From the NCBI RefSeq assembly GCF_026153455.1, contig NZ_CP110629.1, forward strand, positions 3,162,001-3,226,000: DNA of 64,000 nucleotides. The letters are read 5' to 3'. Below are positions 27,329-36,898 of the stretch, in pieces. The position numbers were made by a program, and so were the translations under genes. Source of the DNA: Marinimicrobium sp. C6131. Lineage in GTDB: Bacteria > Pseudomonadota > Gammaproteobacteria > Pseudomonadales > Cellvibrionaceae. Under the pieces are notes generated by a model that was not told where the DNA came from, did no database searches, and was given only the letters and a program-made list of their open reading frames with translations. The first letter of the stretch is position 1. Each line of letters starts with the position of its first letter.

Positions 27329-28381
27329 TTGACGGATCACCCAACAGCCAGACCCGCCTCCGGCGAGAGCACAAGCTTCCTGCCCAACCTGTGTGCACCC
27401 CAGGCGGTGCTGCTGCTGGTGTTGGTGGCGGAGCTGCTGGCGGTGTTGCTGGCCATGATCAACCGGGGCTTGGCCCAGCTCAGTTGGGATTCCATCGCCC
27501 TGTACTCCTTTCTGGTGCAGTGGATCGTGCTGGTTAGCGCGGTTCTGCTGTGCCGCCTGCAACCACGCCTGAACCGCTGTACCCCAGTGCGGGCCGGCGC
27601 TCTCAGCTACGGGCTGGTGCTGGCCGTGACGGTCATTTTCTCCCTGCTCGGGCAGTGGCTCTTGCAGGCCTTTCTGGGTGCCGAGCTTCGGCTCGACGGC
27701 TGGCAACTGGCGGAAAATCTGCTGGCCGCCGCCATTCTGGCGGGCATCGGCTTGCGTTACCTGTATCTGCAGCAGCAGCTGCGCAACCAACAGCAGGCCG
27801 AGCTGAGCGCCCGGATTCAGGCCCTGCAATCGCGCATTCGTCCCCATTTTCTGTTCAACAGCCTCAACAGCATCGCCAGTCTGATTGCCACGGCGCCGGA
27901 CCGGGCCGAGCGGGCCGTGGAGGATCTGGCCGGCCTGTTTCGCGCCAGCCTGGCCGAACCGGCCCTGATTCCCCTGAACCGGGAGTTGGCGCTGTGCCGG
28001 GGCTATCTGGCCATGGAGCAATTGCGCCTGGGAGACCGATTGCGGGTGGATTGGCATCTGGACGAGCTGCCAGAGAGCACGCCCATACCCGCCCTGTTGC
28101 TACAACCGCTATTGGAGAACGCCGTTTTCCACGGCATTGAGCCGCGCCCGGAAGGGGGCGACATCCAGATTCAGATCGCCCGCTCCGGCGACCAGTTGGC
28201 AATCCGGATTGACAACCCGCTACCCGCCGACCGCCACCCGGAGCGGGCCCGGCAGACCAACCGCATGGCGCTGGATAATGTCCGCCACCGCCTGCAGGCG
28301 CACTTTGGGCCGGCGGCGCGCTTGTCCGAGCGCCGCGAAGGCGGTAGGTTTACCCTGATCATCACTTACCCGACGGAGTGA
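27329..28381 (+). CDS. algZ: sensor histidine kinase of the LytS/AlgZ (FimS) type
   Basis: The 350-residue protein has four predicted membrane helices in the first 160 residues, then a His_kinase domain (QSRIRPHFLFNSLNSIASL) and an HATPase with LLLQPLLENAVFHGI. It pairs with the response regulator directly downstream (3-bp gap). In pseudomonads, AlgZ-AlgR controls alginate and type IV pilus genes; targets here are unknown. The start is TTG, preceded by GAGG at a fitting distance; no ATG occurs before the first helices. It is divergent from argH, as in related bacteria. Confidence 0.92.
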   Translation: MTDHPTARPASGESTSFLPNLCAPQAVLLLVLVAELLAVLLAMINRGLAQLSWDSIALYSFLVQWIVLVSAVLLCRLQPRLNRCTPVRAGALSYGLVLAVTVIFSLLGQWLLQAFLGAELRLDGWQLAENLLAAAILAGIGLRYLYLQQQLRNQQQAELSARIQALQSRIRPHFLFNSLNSIASLIATAPDRAERAVEDLAGLFRASLAEPALIPLNRELALCRGYLAMEQLRLGDRLRVDWHLDELPESTPIPALLLQPLLENAVFHGIEPRPEGGDIQIQIARSGDQLAIRIDNPLPADRHPERARQTNRMALDNVRHRLQAHFGPAARLSERREGGRFTLIITYPTE

Positions 28382-28384
28382 CCC

Positions 28385-29119
28385 ATGGATGTCCTGATTG
28401 TCGACGATGAACCCTTGGCCCGCGAGCGTTTGGCTCGCATGGTCGAGCAGTTGGAGGGCTACGCCGTGGTGGCCCAGGCCGGCGACTGTGCCTCGGCCCT
28501 GGCGGCCATTGCCCACCACGACCCGGACGTGGTTCTGCTGGATGTCCGCATGCCGGGCGACGACGGCGTCACCGCCGCACACCGGATCGGCGAGCTCGAG
28601 GACCCACCGGCGGTCATTTTCTGCACCGCCTTCGACGAGTATGCCCTGGATGCGTTCGGGACCCGGGCCGTGGGCTATTTACTCAAACCGGTGCGCGCCG
28701 AGCAATTGCTGGAAGTACTGGAAAAAGCCCGCATGCCCAACAAGCTCCAGAAGCGGGCCCAACAGCACCGTCACCCGGCCGACAGAGAACGCACCCATAT
28801 CAGCGCCAAAACGCCCCGCGGCGTCGAGCTGATTCCGCTCGATAGCGTGCGCTATTTTATGGCCGACCAGAAGTACGTCACCGTCTACCACGACCGGGGC
28901 GAGCACCTGCTGGACGACACCTTGAAGGAGCTGGAAGAGGCCTTCGGCGATCGCTTTCTGCGCACCCACCGCAGCGTGCTGGTGTCGGTCAATCACATCC
29001 AGGCCATGGAGCGGGACAATGAGGGACACTATCAGGTGCGTCTGGCGGATACCGACCACCGCCCGCCGGTGAGTCGGCGACATGCCAGTGCGTTGAAGGA
29101 GCTGTTGCAAAAAATCTAG
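28385..29119 (+). CDS. algR: LytTR-family response regulator AlgR
   Basis: The 244-residue protein has a receiver domain (VLIVDDEPLARERL, phospho-Asp in VVLLDVRMPGDDG, switch Thr in FCTAFDEYALDAF, Lys in GYLLKPV) and a C-terminal LytTR DNA-binding domain (DSVRYFMADQKYVTVY, RFLRTHRSVLVSVNHI). It is the partner of the kinase gene just upstream and lies next to hemC, as in Pseudomonas. Its stop overlaps by four bases the stop of the convergent gene on the other strand. Confidence 0.94.
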   Translation: MDVLIVDDEPLARERLARMVEQLEGYAVVAQAGDCASALAAIAHHDPDVVLLDVRMPGDDGVTAAHRIGELEDPPAVIFCTAFDEYALDAFGTRAVGYLLKPVRAEQLLEVLEKARMPNKLQKRAQQHRHPADRERTHISAKTPRGVELIPLDSVRYFMADQKYVTVYHDRGEHLLDDTLKELEEAFGDRFLRTHRSVLVSVNHIQAMERDNEGHYQVRLADTDHRPPVSRRHASALKELLQKI

Positions 29120-30015
29120 GGATTTCTTATCGCCGCATTTTCCAGTCCATGGCGTTTGAGTTTTTCGTACAAGATGGGTACTGAATTATCAAATTCGTCA
29201 AAACCCAGCTCAGCTCGCGTTTCCCTCAGTCGCTGATACAGCGTTTCGGCTTGCCTATCTATAGACTCACGATCCGCCTCGCTCAGTGTCATATCAATCT
29301 GTTTCATCCGCTGGCGGATTTGTTTCTCATGCATTTCCGGTCCGGGCATATCACCCACACGGCGTCGTGACACGTCGGCCCAGGCCAGAGCGGTCAGTAT
29401 ATGCCTCTTTGCACTGTCTGGCTGATCGCTTTTGTTCTCAGCAACTGACGCTCTCGCCAGTTCGTTATAGACAAGTCGATCCAGGGCGAGAACCGAACCC
29501 CGGGCCGCGGCTTCACGGTAGAGCACATCCGCTTTCACAAATTGCTGCTCACCCCAGGCTGCGTGTTCGGCCAGACGCTGCAAGGCGAACATGTCCCCGG
29601 CGTCCGCGAGGGCCTTTAGCGTGTCATGATCGTAGTATTCATAGCCCAGCGAATGAGTTTCGAAGCCACGTTCGAACGCCCACCGGCGCGCTTCCGCGTC
29701 CTCTTCGGCTGTAACCCCTGCAGCGGCCAACCAATCGGCACGGGTATCAAATACCGGCTCTGAGCCCTCGGCTGATGAGCCAGACGGCGGCTCATCCGCG
29801 CCCGACGATGCCATACGCCCCGACAGACGATCACCCAGCTTTTGCCAGATGGCCTCTTCAGATTGAGGGCTCCGATGCTGTGCCGAGTTCGACCCATCCA
29901 CGGACGAGCCCATCGCGTCGGGTAGAACATCTTCAGAGAGAGGATCAAATAGATAGACCGCTCCCATACTGAACATGGCCAACGAAACGCCAATGGCTAC
30001 TGTCTTTCGCATCAT
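29116..30015 (-). CDS. secreted or anchored protein of unknown function
   Basis: The 299-residue product has an N-terminal signal or anchor (MMRKTVAIGVSLAMFSMGAVYLF) and a low-complexity Ser/Asp/Glu-rich linker to about residue 95. A helical C-terminal region follows (DWLAAAGVTAEEDAEARRW, GDMFALQRLAEHAAW, ADVLYREAAARGSVLAL), which resembles Sel1/TPR-like helical repeats without a clean match. I do not recognise the family. ATG at 30015 or 30012 follows AAAGG. It converges on algR with a four-base overlap and no room for a terminator. Confidence 0.7.
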   Translation of the reverse strand: MMRKTVAIGVSLAMFSMGAVYLFDPLSEDVLPDAMGSSVDGSNSAQHRSPQSEEAIWQKLGDRLSGRMASSGADEPPSGSSAEGSEPVFDTRADWLAAAGVTAEEDAEARRWAFERGFETHSLGYEYYDHDTLKALADAGDMFALQRLAEHAAWGEQQFVKADVLYREAAARGSVLALDRLVYNELARASVAENKSDQPDSAKRHILTALAWADVSRRRVGDMPGPEMHEKQIRQRMKQIDMTLSEADRESIDRQAETLYQRLRETRAELGFDEFDNSVPILYEKLKRHGLENAAIRNP

Positions 30016-30240
30016 CAATCCTTTCAGTCGTTTATCGTGCGACGGTTAAGAGACTGAGTGCCAGACTGCGATAAAGCCTCTCGTACTACAGCTCAAGCTC
30101 GCCCCTCTAGGGTAACGATACCGCGCAACTCGAATAAAGCAAACGACGATGTGCCGCAGTCATTGCGCCTCATCCCCACTTTTTGCGCCGGCTTGTCTGG
30201 TATCATCCCGCACTGACACGCACTCGCAACGGGATGAATT

Positions 30241-31176
30241 ATGTCCGAGACCCTACGCATCGCCACCCGCAAATCCCTGCTCGCGCTCTGGCAGGCCGAA
30301 TACGTCAAGGCCGAGCTGGAACGCCATCACCCGGGGCTGACCGTGGAGCTGGTGCCTCTGGTCAGCCGGGGCGACAAGATTCTGGATGTGCCCCTGGCCA
30401 AAGTGGGCGGCAAAGGGCTGTTTGTGAAAGAGCTGGAGCACGCGATTACCAGCCGCGAGGCGGATATCGCAGTGCACTCCATGAAGGATGTGCCCATGGA
30501 GTTCCCCGAGGGGCTGGGCCTGCCGGTCATCTGCCCGCGCGAAGATCCGCGCGATGCCTTTGTCTCCAACCGCTACAACCAGCTCAGTGATATGCCCAGC
30601 GGCACCGTGGTGGGCACCTCCAGCCTGCGCCGGCAGTGCCAGATTCTTGCGGCCCGGCCCGACCTGGAGGTGAAGTTTCTACGCGGTAACGTGCAGACCC
30701 GCCTGCGCAAGCTGGACGACGGCGAGTACGACGCCATTGTCCTGGCCACCGCGGGCCTGGTACGTCTGGAGTTGGAGGAGCGGATTCGCAGCCGCATCGC
30801 CCCGGAAGAGTCCCTGCCGGCGGGCGGGCAGGGCGCGGTGGGCATTGAGTGCCGCACCGAGGATTTGCGCACCATTGAGCTGATCGCCCCCCTGCACCAC
30901 GAGCCCACCGCCGAGCTGGTATTGGCGGAGCGAGCCATGAACCGGCGCCTGGAAGGCGGCTGCCAGGTGCCCATTGCCTGCTATGCTATACCCAGTGATG
31001 AAGGGCTGTGGCTGCGCGGCCTGGTGGGCTCACCGGACGGCACGGAAATGCTCTACGATGAGATTCGTGGCCCGGTCGCCGAGGGTGAGGCGATGGGCAT
31101 TGCCCTGGCCGAGCGGCTGCTGGCGGCGGGCGCCGACCGGATTCTGGCGGACGTGTACGGACGGGAGCTGAAGTGA
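30241..31176 (+). CDS. hemC: hydroxymethylbilane synthase (porphobilinogen deaminase)
   Basis: HemC polymerises four porphobilinogens into hydroxymethylbilane for haem synthesis. The 311-residue product begins [14 protein letters not shown], contains [19 protein letters not shown] and HSMKDVP, and holds the dipyrromethane cofactor Cys in EGGCQVPIA (C241). It is the first of hemC-hemD-hemX-hemY, all linked by overlaps. The 220 bp upstream hold no gene and probably carry the promoter. Confidence 0.98.
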   Translation: MSETLRIATRKSLLALWQAEYVKAELERHHPGLTVELVPLVSRGDKILDVPLAKVGGKGLFVKELEHAITSREADIAVHSMKDVPMEFPEGLGLPVICPREDPRDAFVSNRYNQLSDMPSGTVVGTSSLRRQCQILAARPDLEVKFLRGNVQTRLRKLDDGEYDAIVLATAGLVRLELEERIRSRIAPEESLPAGGQGAVGIECRTEDLRTIELIAPLHHEPTAELVLAERAMNRRLEGGCQVPIACYAIPSDEGLWLRGLVGSPDGTEMLYDEIRGPVAEGEAMGIALAERLLAAGADRILADVYGRELK

Positions 31177-32027
31177 CCCAGCGCGCCGGAGCGGACACGC
31201 TGACCGGCCTGCAGGTGCTGGTCACCCGGCCTGAAACCCAAGCCGAGGCCTGGGCGGAAACACTCCGGGCGCGCGGAGCTCACGCGGTGGTCGCCCCCCT
31301 GCTGACGCTGAGCCCGGTGTCGACGCCCGAGGCGAAGCAGGCAATTAAACAGTGCATACTGGATTTCGACCTCTACCGGAAAGCGATTTTTGTCAGCCAG
31401 AACGCCGTCGCGTATGCGTTTGAATGGCTGGAGGATTACTGGCCGCAACTGCCCATCCGGATCGAGTATTACGGGGTCGGCGAGCGCACGGCCAGGGCGC
31501 TGGAGGCCTATGGCGTACCGGTGACCGCCTGGCAGTCAAACGGCGCCATGAACAGCGAGGCGCTGCTGGCGGCCCCCGAATTGCAATCCGTCGCGGGCGA
31601 GCGCATTGTGATTTTCCGCGGCGTGGGCGGTCGGGGCGTACTGGCTGAGACCCTGCGTGGGCGCGGTGCCCGGGTGGATTATTGTGAGCTGTACGAACGT
31701 CAGTGCCCCGGGAACGCCGCCATACAGCTGACCCGGGCGCTGGCGGAACTGAACGAAACGCCCTTGATAGTGGCCTTACACAGCGGCGAGACCCTGGAAA
31801 ATTTCCATCAGGTCCGCCAACAGTTACCGCCCCGTCAGGCCCGGCGCCTTGGCGAAGGGGTACTGCTGGTGCCCGGCGAACGGGTCACCCAGCGCGCACG
31901 TGAGCTGGGTTATCAGCGTGTGCTGACTGCCGAAAACGCCACCGACCCGGGTATGCTGGCCACCCTCGAGCGTGCCGCCATCGACCCGACCCTTTTGCAG
32001 ACAGACGGAACCCACGACTGTGACTGA
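31173..32027 (+). CDS. hemD: uroporphyrinogen-III synthase
   Basis: HemD closes and inverts ring D of hydroxymethylbilane. The 284-residue product fits the poorly conserved family: [18 protein letters not shown] at the start, [37 protein letters not shown] and [10 protein letters not shown]. The GTG start overlaps the hemC stop (GTGA). Its identity is firm from context and these motifs. Confidence 0.95.
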   Translation: MTQRAGADTLTGLQVLVTRPETQAEAWAETLRARGAHAVVAPLLTLSPVSTPEAKQAIKQCILDFDLYRKAIFVSQNAVAYAFEWLEDYWPQLPIRIEYYGVGERTARALEAYGVPVTAWQSNGAMNSEALLAAPELQSVAGERIVIFRGVGGRGVLAETLRGRGARVDYCELYERQCPGNAAIQLTRALAELNETPLIVALHSGETLENFHQVRQQLPPRQARRLGEGVLLVPGERVTQRARELGYQRVLTAENATDPGMLATLERAAIDPTLLQTDGTHDCD

Positions 32028-33234
32028 TAACGACCAGACCAACGACACCACCCCTGAATCCACGCCCCCCGCTGGCAAGACACCGGCCACCGCCAGTGAC
32101 GGCACGGACAAGGGCACCTCCAAACGCCCCGGCAAGAAGGCACCCGCCAGCAAAAGCGGCCGTGCGCGTCGATCGGGCTGGTTGTTGCTGTTTCTGATCT
32201 GCGTCGGCCTGCCTCTGGCCGCCGGATACGGCGTCTGGTGGGTCTGGCAGGATCTGGAGCAGCAGCGCGGACAGATCACATCGCTGCAGCAGCGCCTTGC
32301 TGAACAGTCCCAGACGCTGCGAGCACAGGACCGCACCCTCGACCAACTGCCCGATCAGCTCAGCCGCGAGCTACGAGCCGATGTGCAAAGCGCCCAACGC
32401 GGCCAGGCCGAGATCATCAACCAGATGGAACAGCGCCTGAATCGGGTGGACCGGCGCCTGAGCGCCATCGCCAGCACCGACCGGGAGGACTGGAAGCTGG
32501 CCGAGGCCGAGTACCTGCTGCGCCTGGCCAACCAGCGCCTGGTGCTGGAGCGGGACAGCCGCAACGCCCTGGCCCTGGCGGAAACCACCGATGCCATCCT
32601 GCGCGATCTCGGCGATGCGGATCTGTTACCGATCCGCCGAGCCCTGGCGCGGGACATCCAGGCACTGAAACTCGCCGACTCGGTGGATCGTGAAGGTCTG
32701 TACCTGCGTTTACTGGCGCTCAGTGAACAGGTGCCCAATCTGCCACTGGTGGAGCCCATGCACAACACCTCAAGCGCACCCACTCGGGACGACGCTTCGA
32801 CCGAGGCGAGCCCCGGGCTCTGGAGCACCATCAAGCAGAGCTTCGCCCGTCTGATCGAACGTGTCAGTGGCCATATCCGGATCCGCCATCACGATGAACC
32901 CATAGCCGCCCTGGCCGACCCTCGCGAACAGTTCATTCTGCGCCAGCAACTGCAATTGATGCTGGAACAGGCCCAGGCGGCGCTGTTGCGGGAGCAGACC
33001 GAGCTCTATCAATCCAGCCTCACCCGGGCCGCCGACTGGCTCGAGCAACACTACGCGCTCAATCCCCAGACCGAATCGGCGCTGACCAGCCTGCGCGAGC
33101 TGGCCGCCGCCGATATCGCGCCCGAGCTGCCGGACCTCAATGACGCCCTGAAGCTGCTCGAGGTACACATTGAGCAACAGCACCGGCTGTCCCCGGACTT
33201 TCAGCGCGCACCGGGTGAGGAGTCCGACTCATGA
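32020..33234 (+). CDS. hemX: HemX-like membrane protein (uroporphyrinogen-III C-methyltransferase homologue by name)
   Basis: The 404-residue protein has a Thr/Pro/Lys-rich N-terminus, one membrane helix (SGWLLLFLICVGLPLAAGYGVWWV), a coiled coil (QQRGQITSLQQRLAEQSQTL) and a helical periplasmic part (DWKLAEAEYLLRLANQRLVL) typical of HemX. Despite its usual name, the family lacks a methyltransferase domain; it may scaffold haem-pathway enzymes. The GTG at 32020 overlaps hemD by eight bases; longer in-frame starts inside hemD are unlikely. Confidence 0.92.
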   Translation: MTDNDQTNDTTPESTPPAGKTPATASDGTDKGTSKRPGKKAPASKSGRARRSGWLLLFLICVGLPLAAGYGVWWVWQDLEQQRGQITSLQQRLAEQSQTLRAQDRTLDQLPDQLSRELRADVQSAQRGQAEIINQMEQRLNRVDRRLSAIASTDREDWKLAEAEYLLRLANQRLVLERDSRNALALAETTDAILRDLGDADLLPIRRALARDIQALKLADSVDREGLYLRLLALSEQVPNLPLVEPMHNTSSAPTRDDASTEASPGLWSTIKQSFARLIERVSGHIRIRHHDEPIAALADPREQFILRQQLQLMLEQAQAALLREQTELYQSSLTRAADWLEQHYALNPQTESALTSLRELAAADIAPELPDLNDALKLLEVHIEQQHRLSPDFQRAPGEESDS

Positions 33235-34490
33235 AACGGACGCTGCTGATTCTGATTGTCGCGATGTTGCTCGGCGCGCTGACGCTGAGCGCCATTCAGG
33301 CCGACAGCGGCTATGTGCTGATCGCTCTGGGCAATACCAGCGTGGAGATGAGCTTCTGGCTGGCACTGATGCTGCTGGTTGGTGGGTTGGCGCTGGTCTG
33401 GCTGTTACTCCGATTGCTGCGCGGTAGCGTCAAGGCCGGCCAGGCCGTCACCGAGCGGCTGTTTTCCGGCACCAGTGCCCGGGCCCAGCGGCGCACGGCC
33501 AGCGGTCTGGTCAGTTTTATCGAGGGCAACTGGAAGCAGGCGCAGCGCAAATTACTGCGCGCCGCCCCCAAGTCCGGAACGCCGCTGATCAATTATCTGG
33601 CGGCGGCGCGCTGCGCCTTTGAGCAGGGCGATAATCACACCGCTCTGGAGCTGTTGCACAAGGCCGAGCAGAGCAGCGTCAACAGCGAGCTGGCCGTCGC
33701 CCTGACTCAGGCGCGTATGCAACTGATGAGCCGACGTTACGAACAGTGTCTGGCCACGTTGGAAAGGGTCAAGCGCAAGGCGCCCCAACATCCCGTGGTA
33801 CTCGACCTGTTGCGGCAGGTGTATATCGCCCTGCACGACTGGGAATCGCTCAAGCGGTTGATGCCCAGTCTTCGCGCGTACGGCAACCAGGATGAGGCCG
33901 CGCTCGAGGCACTCGCGAGTCAACTGCACCGCGCACTGCTCGAACAGGCTGGGCAGCGCGTGCGGGGGTTGGGTCCTGAGCGCGCCCGTGATGCCCTGGC
34001 GAGTATCTGGAAAGACATCCCGAGCGCGGTGCGCAAACAGCCCGACGTGGTGCTGCTGTATGCACAACAACTGGTGGACAACGGTCTGCACCCTGAAGCG
34101 GAAGCCCTGGTGCACAAAACCCTGGAAAAACACTGGTCCCCCGAGCTGGTTCGGCTCTACGGTCTGATTCGGGCCAACGATGCCGGGCAGCAGTTGATCA
34201 CCGCCGAAGGGTGGCTGAAAAAACGCCCTGCCGATGCCCTGCTGATGCTCACGCTCGGCCGGCTCAGCCTGCGCAATCGACTGTGGGGCAAAGCCCGCGA
34301 CTATTTCCAGAGCAGCCTGACCCTGCAGAAGCACCCGGAAACCTGCGCCGAACTGGCCCGCCTGCTGGCCCATATGGGAGAGCACAAAAAGAGTACCGAG
34401 TACTATCAGCAGGGGCTGCTGTTGACCACCGAACGGCTCCCGGACCTGCCGCTGCCCAAAGAGCCCGAGCCACACTTGCAGTCATCGTAG
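33231..34490 (+). CDS. hemY: HemY-like inner membrane TPR protein
   Basis: The 419-residue product has two N-terminal membrane helices (LLILIVAMLLGALTLSAI and FWLALMLLVGGLALVWLLL) and a TPR-like cytoplasmic or periplasmic region (PLINYLAAARCAFEQGDNHTALELL; MLTLGRLSLRNRLWGKARDYF; AELARLLAHMGEHKKSTEYY). It is the proteobacterial HemY of the hem operon, not protoporphyrinogen oxidase. ATGA overlap with hemX; GAGGAG upstream of the start. It is the last gene of the operon. Confidence 0.94.
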   Translation: MKRTLLILIVAMLLGALTLSAIQADSGYVLIALGNTSVEMSFWLALMLLVGGLALVWLLLRLLRGSVKAGQAVTERLFSGTSARAQRRTASGLVSFIEGNWKQAQRKLLRAAPKSGTPLINYLAAARCAFEQGDNHTALELLHKAEQSSVNSELAVALTQARMQLMSRRYEQCLATLERVKRKAPQHPVVLDLLRQVYIALHDWESLKRLMPSLRAYGNQDEAALEALASQLHRALLEQAGQRVRGLGPERARDALASIWKDIPSAVRKQPDVVLLYAQQLVDNGLHPEAEALVHKTLEKHWSPELVRLYGLIRANDAGQQLITAEGWLKKRPADALLMLTLGRLSLRNRLWGKARDYFQSSLTLQKHPETCAELARLLAHMGEHKKSTEYYQQGLLLTTERLPDLPLPKEPEPHLQSS

Positions 34491-34579
34491 GGAAGCGCAT
34501 AATAGCCGGCGACCAGATCGAATAATAATAGGTTTACATCGAGAAGTAGGGAACCTATAACCGCTCAAAGGAGTTTGCC

Positions 34580-36679
34580 ATGCCCTTGCCGGCTCTGTTG
34601 CGGCTCGCGTTTGTCGCGCTGCTCGCGCTTCGTTATCGTCTAAAACTCATCCTCGGCATTCTCGTCGCCGTGGTGGTCGGACTCAGCCTCACCTTCATTT
34701 CCGGAAAGATTTACCAGCACCTGGACCGGGACCCCGACCGGGGCGCCATCGCGCTGGAAGACGGGGCCTTCGGGGAAAGCTACTCGACGCCCGTCTACCT
34801 GGACCAGGGCTGGAGCCCGGCCGACACTCTCTGGTACTACAACACCACCCAGGGTTCGGCCCTGATGCCCTATGACCTGTTCGTGGCCCTCGAGCAACCC
34901 GCCTCGGATGCGCTGTTCCGCTCGGACCACAACATGGACCGCTACCGCTACCTGCCCCAGAAGCCCACCTTCTTCAACCCCGATGGGTTACCGGTGGGTT
35001 TTGCGAGGGACAGCTACCGGGGCAAAGACTACCTGGGCTTTACCTGCGCGGCCTGCCATACCGGCCAGGTGAACTATCAGGGCCAGGCCATTCGCATCGA
35101 CGGCGGGCCCGCCCTGGCCGATATGGATGGCTTCCTGCACGGGCTGGAAAAAGCGCTGTCGGCGGCCCGGGACATTCCCGTCAAACGGGAACGCTTTATC
35201 AACCGTGTCTTGCAGCGGGATAACGATTATCGCTCGGCGGAGGCGATCGAGGCGGATCTGGTCCGGTGGACCGAGCAGATCCGTATGTACAACACCATCA
35301 ACCACAGCCACATTCGTTACGGCTACGGGCGACTGGACGCCTTTGGGCGAATCTACAACCGGGTCCTGCGCCACGTCATCAACCGCGAACAGATGCGGGA
35401 TCTGTTGCTCGCCGCCGAAGGGCCGACCGGCAATCTTCTGCTGACCGAAGCCGAGGTGGACCGGGTACTGGCGGGTATCGAGCCCACCCTGATTGATGAT
35501 ACCGCCTTCACCCGCATCGTAAGCCGTCTGCAATCGAGCGACGATGGACTGCCGGGGCTGTCCCAGCGCAGCCTGCTGCGTCTGCGCAACCAGTTGCTCA
35601 ACGAGCCAGACGCACCGGTCAGTTATCCCTTTCTCTGGGACATTACCCACTCGGATTACGTCCAGTGGAACGGCCTGGCCAACAACGCCGAACTGGGCCC
35701 CCTGGGGCGCAACGTCGGCGAGGTGATCGGCGTGTTCGCCAAGCTCGATTGGGAAGTCAAAGAACCCGGCTTCAGTCTGTCCGGTCATCTGACCGGGCAG
35801 AGCAACAAGCGCGAGCGCATCGCCTTCACCTCCAGCATCGACCTGGTCAACCTGCAGCGCCTGGAGGCGCACCTCGGCCGGCTGACCTCACCGCAATGGC
35901 CGGAAGACATACTGGGTAAGATTGATCGGGAGCAGGCCGCTCTCGGCAAGCGTCTTTACGCCCAGCATTGCCAAAGCTGCCATCAGGTCATCGACCGCAC
36001 GGCCTGGGATCGTCTGGTTGTGGCCGAAATGACGGACATCGAGGTACTGAACACTGATCCAAAAGCTGCAGAAAATAGCGTGAATTACCGCGGAAAATCA
36101 GGAAACTTCGAGAATACCTACCAGAACACAACGGTGGGCCCCCTGGTTCTGGAGGCTACCGCTCCCGCCGTGCAGATCCTCACCTCAGTGACCAAGGGTG
36201 CCGTCTCAACGCCGGATGCCGACAAGGGTCCACTGAGGCGCACGCTGGACTGGTTTTATGTGCTGGGGTTGTCCTGGTTTGACAATGACGTCAAGTACAG
36301 CGTCAAGGCGGGCGATTATCGCCCAGATACCACCGCTCGCCCCTATCAGTCCCTGTTGGCCTACAAGGGCCGATCCCTGAACGGCATTTGGGCGACAGCC
36401 CCCTACCTGCACAATGGCTCGGTGCCCACACTTTATGACCTGCTGCTGCCGGCTCGTGAGGAGGGCGATCCACAGGAGGGGGAGTATCGACCCGAGACCT
36501 TCCAGGTGGGCAGTCGGGAGTTCGATCCGGTCAAGGTGGGCTTTCGCACCGAAGGCTACGAAGGGTTTACCCAGACCACGCACCGACTCGGGGACCGCAA
36601 CACCGGTCACGAATACGGCACCAGTACCCTGACCGAGGCCGAGCGTTGGGCGTTAGTGGAGTATCTCAAGACCCTGTAG
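34580..36679 (+). CDS. RoxA/MauG-like di-haem cytochrome c protein, membrane-anchored
   Basis: The 699-residue protein has an N-terminal membrane helix (LKLILGILVAVVVGLSLTFI) and two haem sites: CAACH near residue 156 and CQSCH near residue 464. The middle (YGRLDAFGRIYN, PVSYPFLWDITHSDYVQWNG, RNVGEVIGVFA) and the second haem region resemble the di-haem oxygenase/peroxidase group of RoxA (rubber oxygenase) and MauG. RoxA itself is secreted; this one is anchored. The substrate is unknown. The start has AGGAG upstream. Alone in its transcription unit after hemY, which would supply its haem pathway. Confidence 0.85.
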   Translation: MPLPALLRLAFVALLALRYRLKLILGILVAVVVGLSLTFISGKIYQHLDRDPDRGAIALEDGAFGESYSTPVYLDQGWSPADTLWYYNTTQGSALMPYDLFVALEQPASDALFRSDHNMDRYRYLPQKPTFFNPDGLPVGFARDSYRGKDYLGFTCAACHTGQVNYQGQAIRIDGGPALADMDGFLHGLEKALSAARDIPVKRERFINRVLQRDNDYRSAEAIEADLVRWTEQIRMYNTINHSHIRYGYGRLDAFGRIYNRVLRHVINREQMRDLLLAAEGPTGNLLLTEAEVDRVLAGIEPTLIDDTAFTRIVSRLQSSDDGLPGLSQRSLLRLRNQLLNEPDAPVSYPFLWDITHSDYVQWNGLANNAELGPLGRNVGEVIGVFAKLDWEVKEPGFSLSGHLTGQSNKRERIAFTSSIDLVNLQRLEAHLGRLTSPQWPEDILGKIDREQAALGKRLYAQHCQSCHQVIDRTAWDRLVVAEMTDIEVLNTDPKAAENSVNYRGKSGNFENTYQNTTVGPLVLEATAPAVQILTSVTKGAVSTPDADKGPLRRTLDWFYVLGLSWFDNDVKYSVKAGDYRPDTTARPYQSLLAYKGRSLNGIWATAPYLHNGSVPTLYDLLLPAREEGDPQEGEYRPETFQVGSREFDPVKVGFRTEGYEGFTQTTHRLGDRNTGHEYGTSTLTEAERWALVEYLKTL

Positions 36680-36898
36680 TGCCCCGGTAGGCAGCGGGCC
36701 TGACGAACCCGGCGGGAACCATTGGCGCGAAAAACACACCAACCCCAATGTGCAGTAACACCCTGGTGGGCTGAGCGATACCGAATTGGCCGCGCAGCCG
36801 ACTTACACCAGGCGGCGGACTGCTTTTGGTGTATTTCGCGCCAACTGCGGTTATCCTGTGGCTGTTTTGAGTGTCGTTTCTTGATTCCACCTGTGATC

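Noticed and set aside
27236..28057. 273-codon minus-strand frame upstream of argH
   Set aside because: Gln-rich shadow of the algZ gene with no family match.
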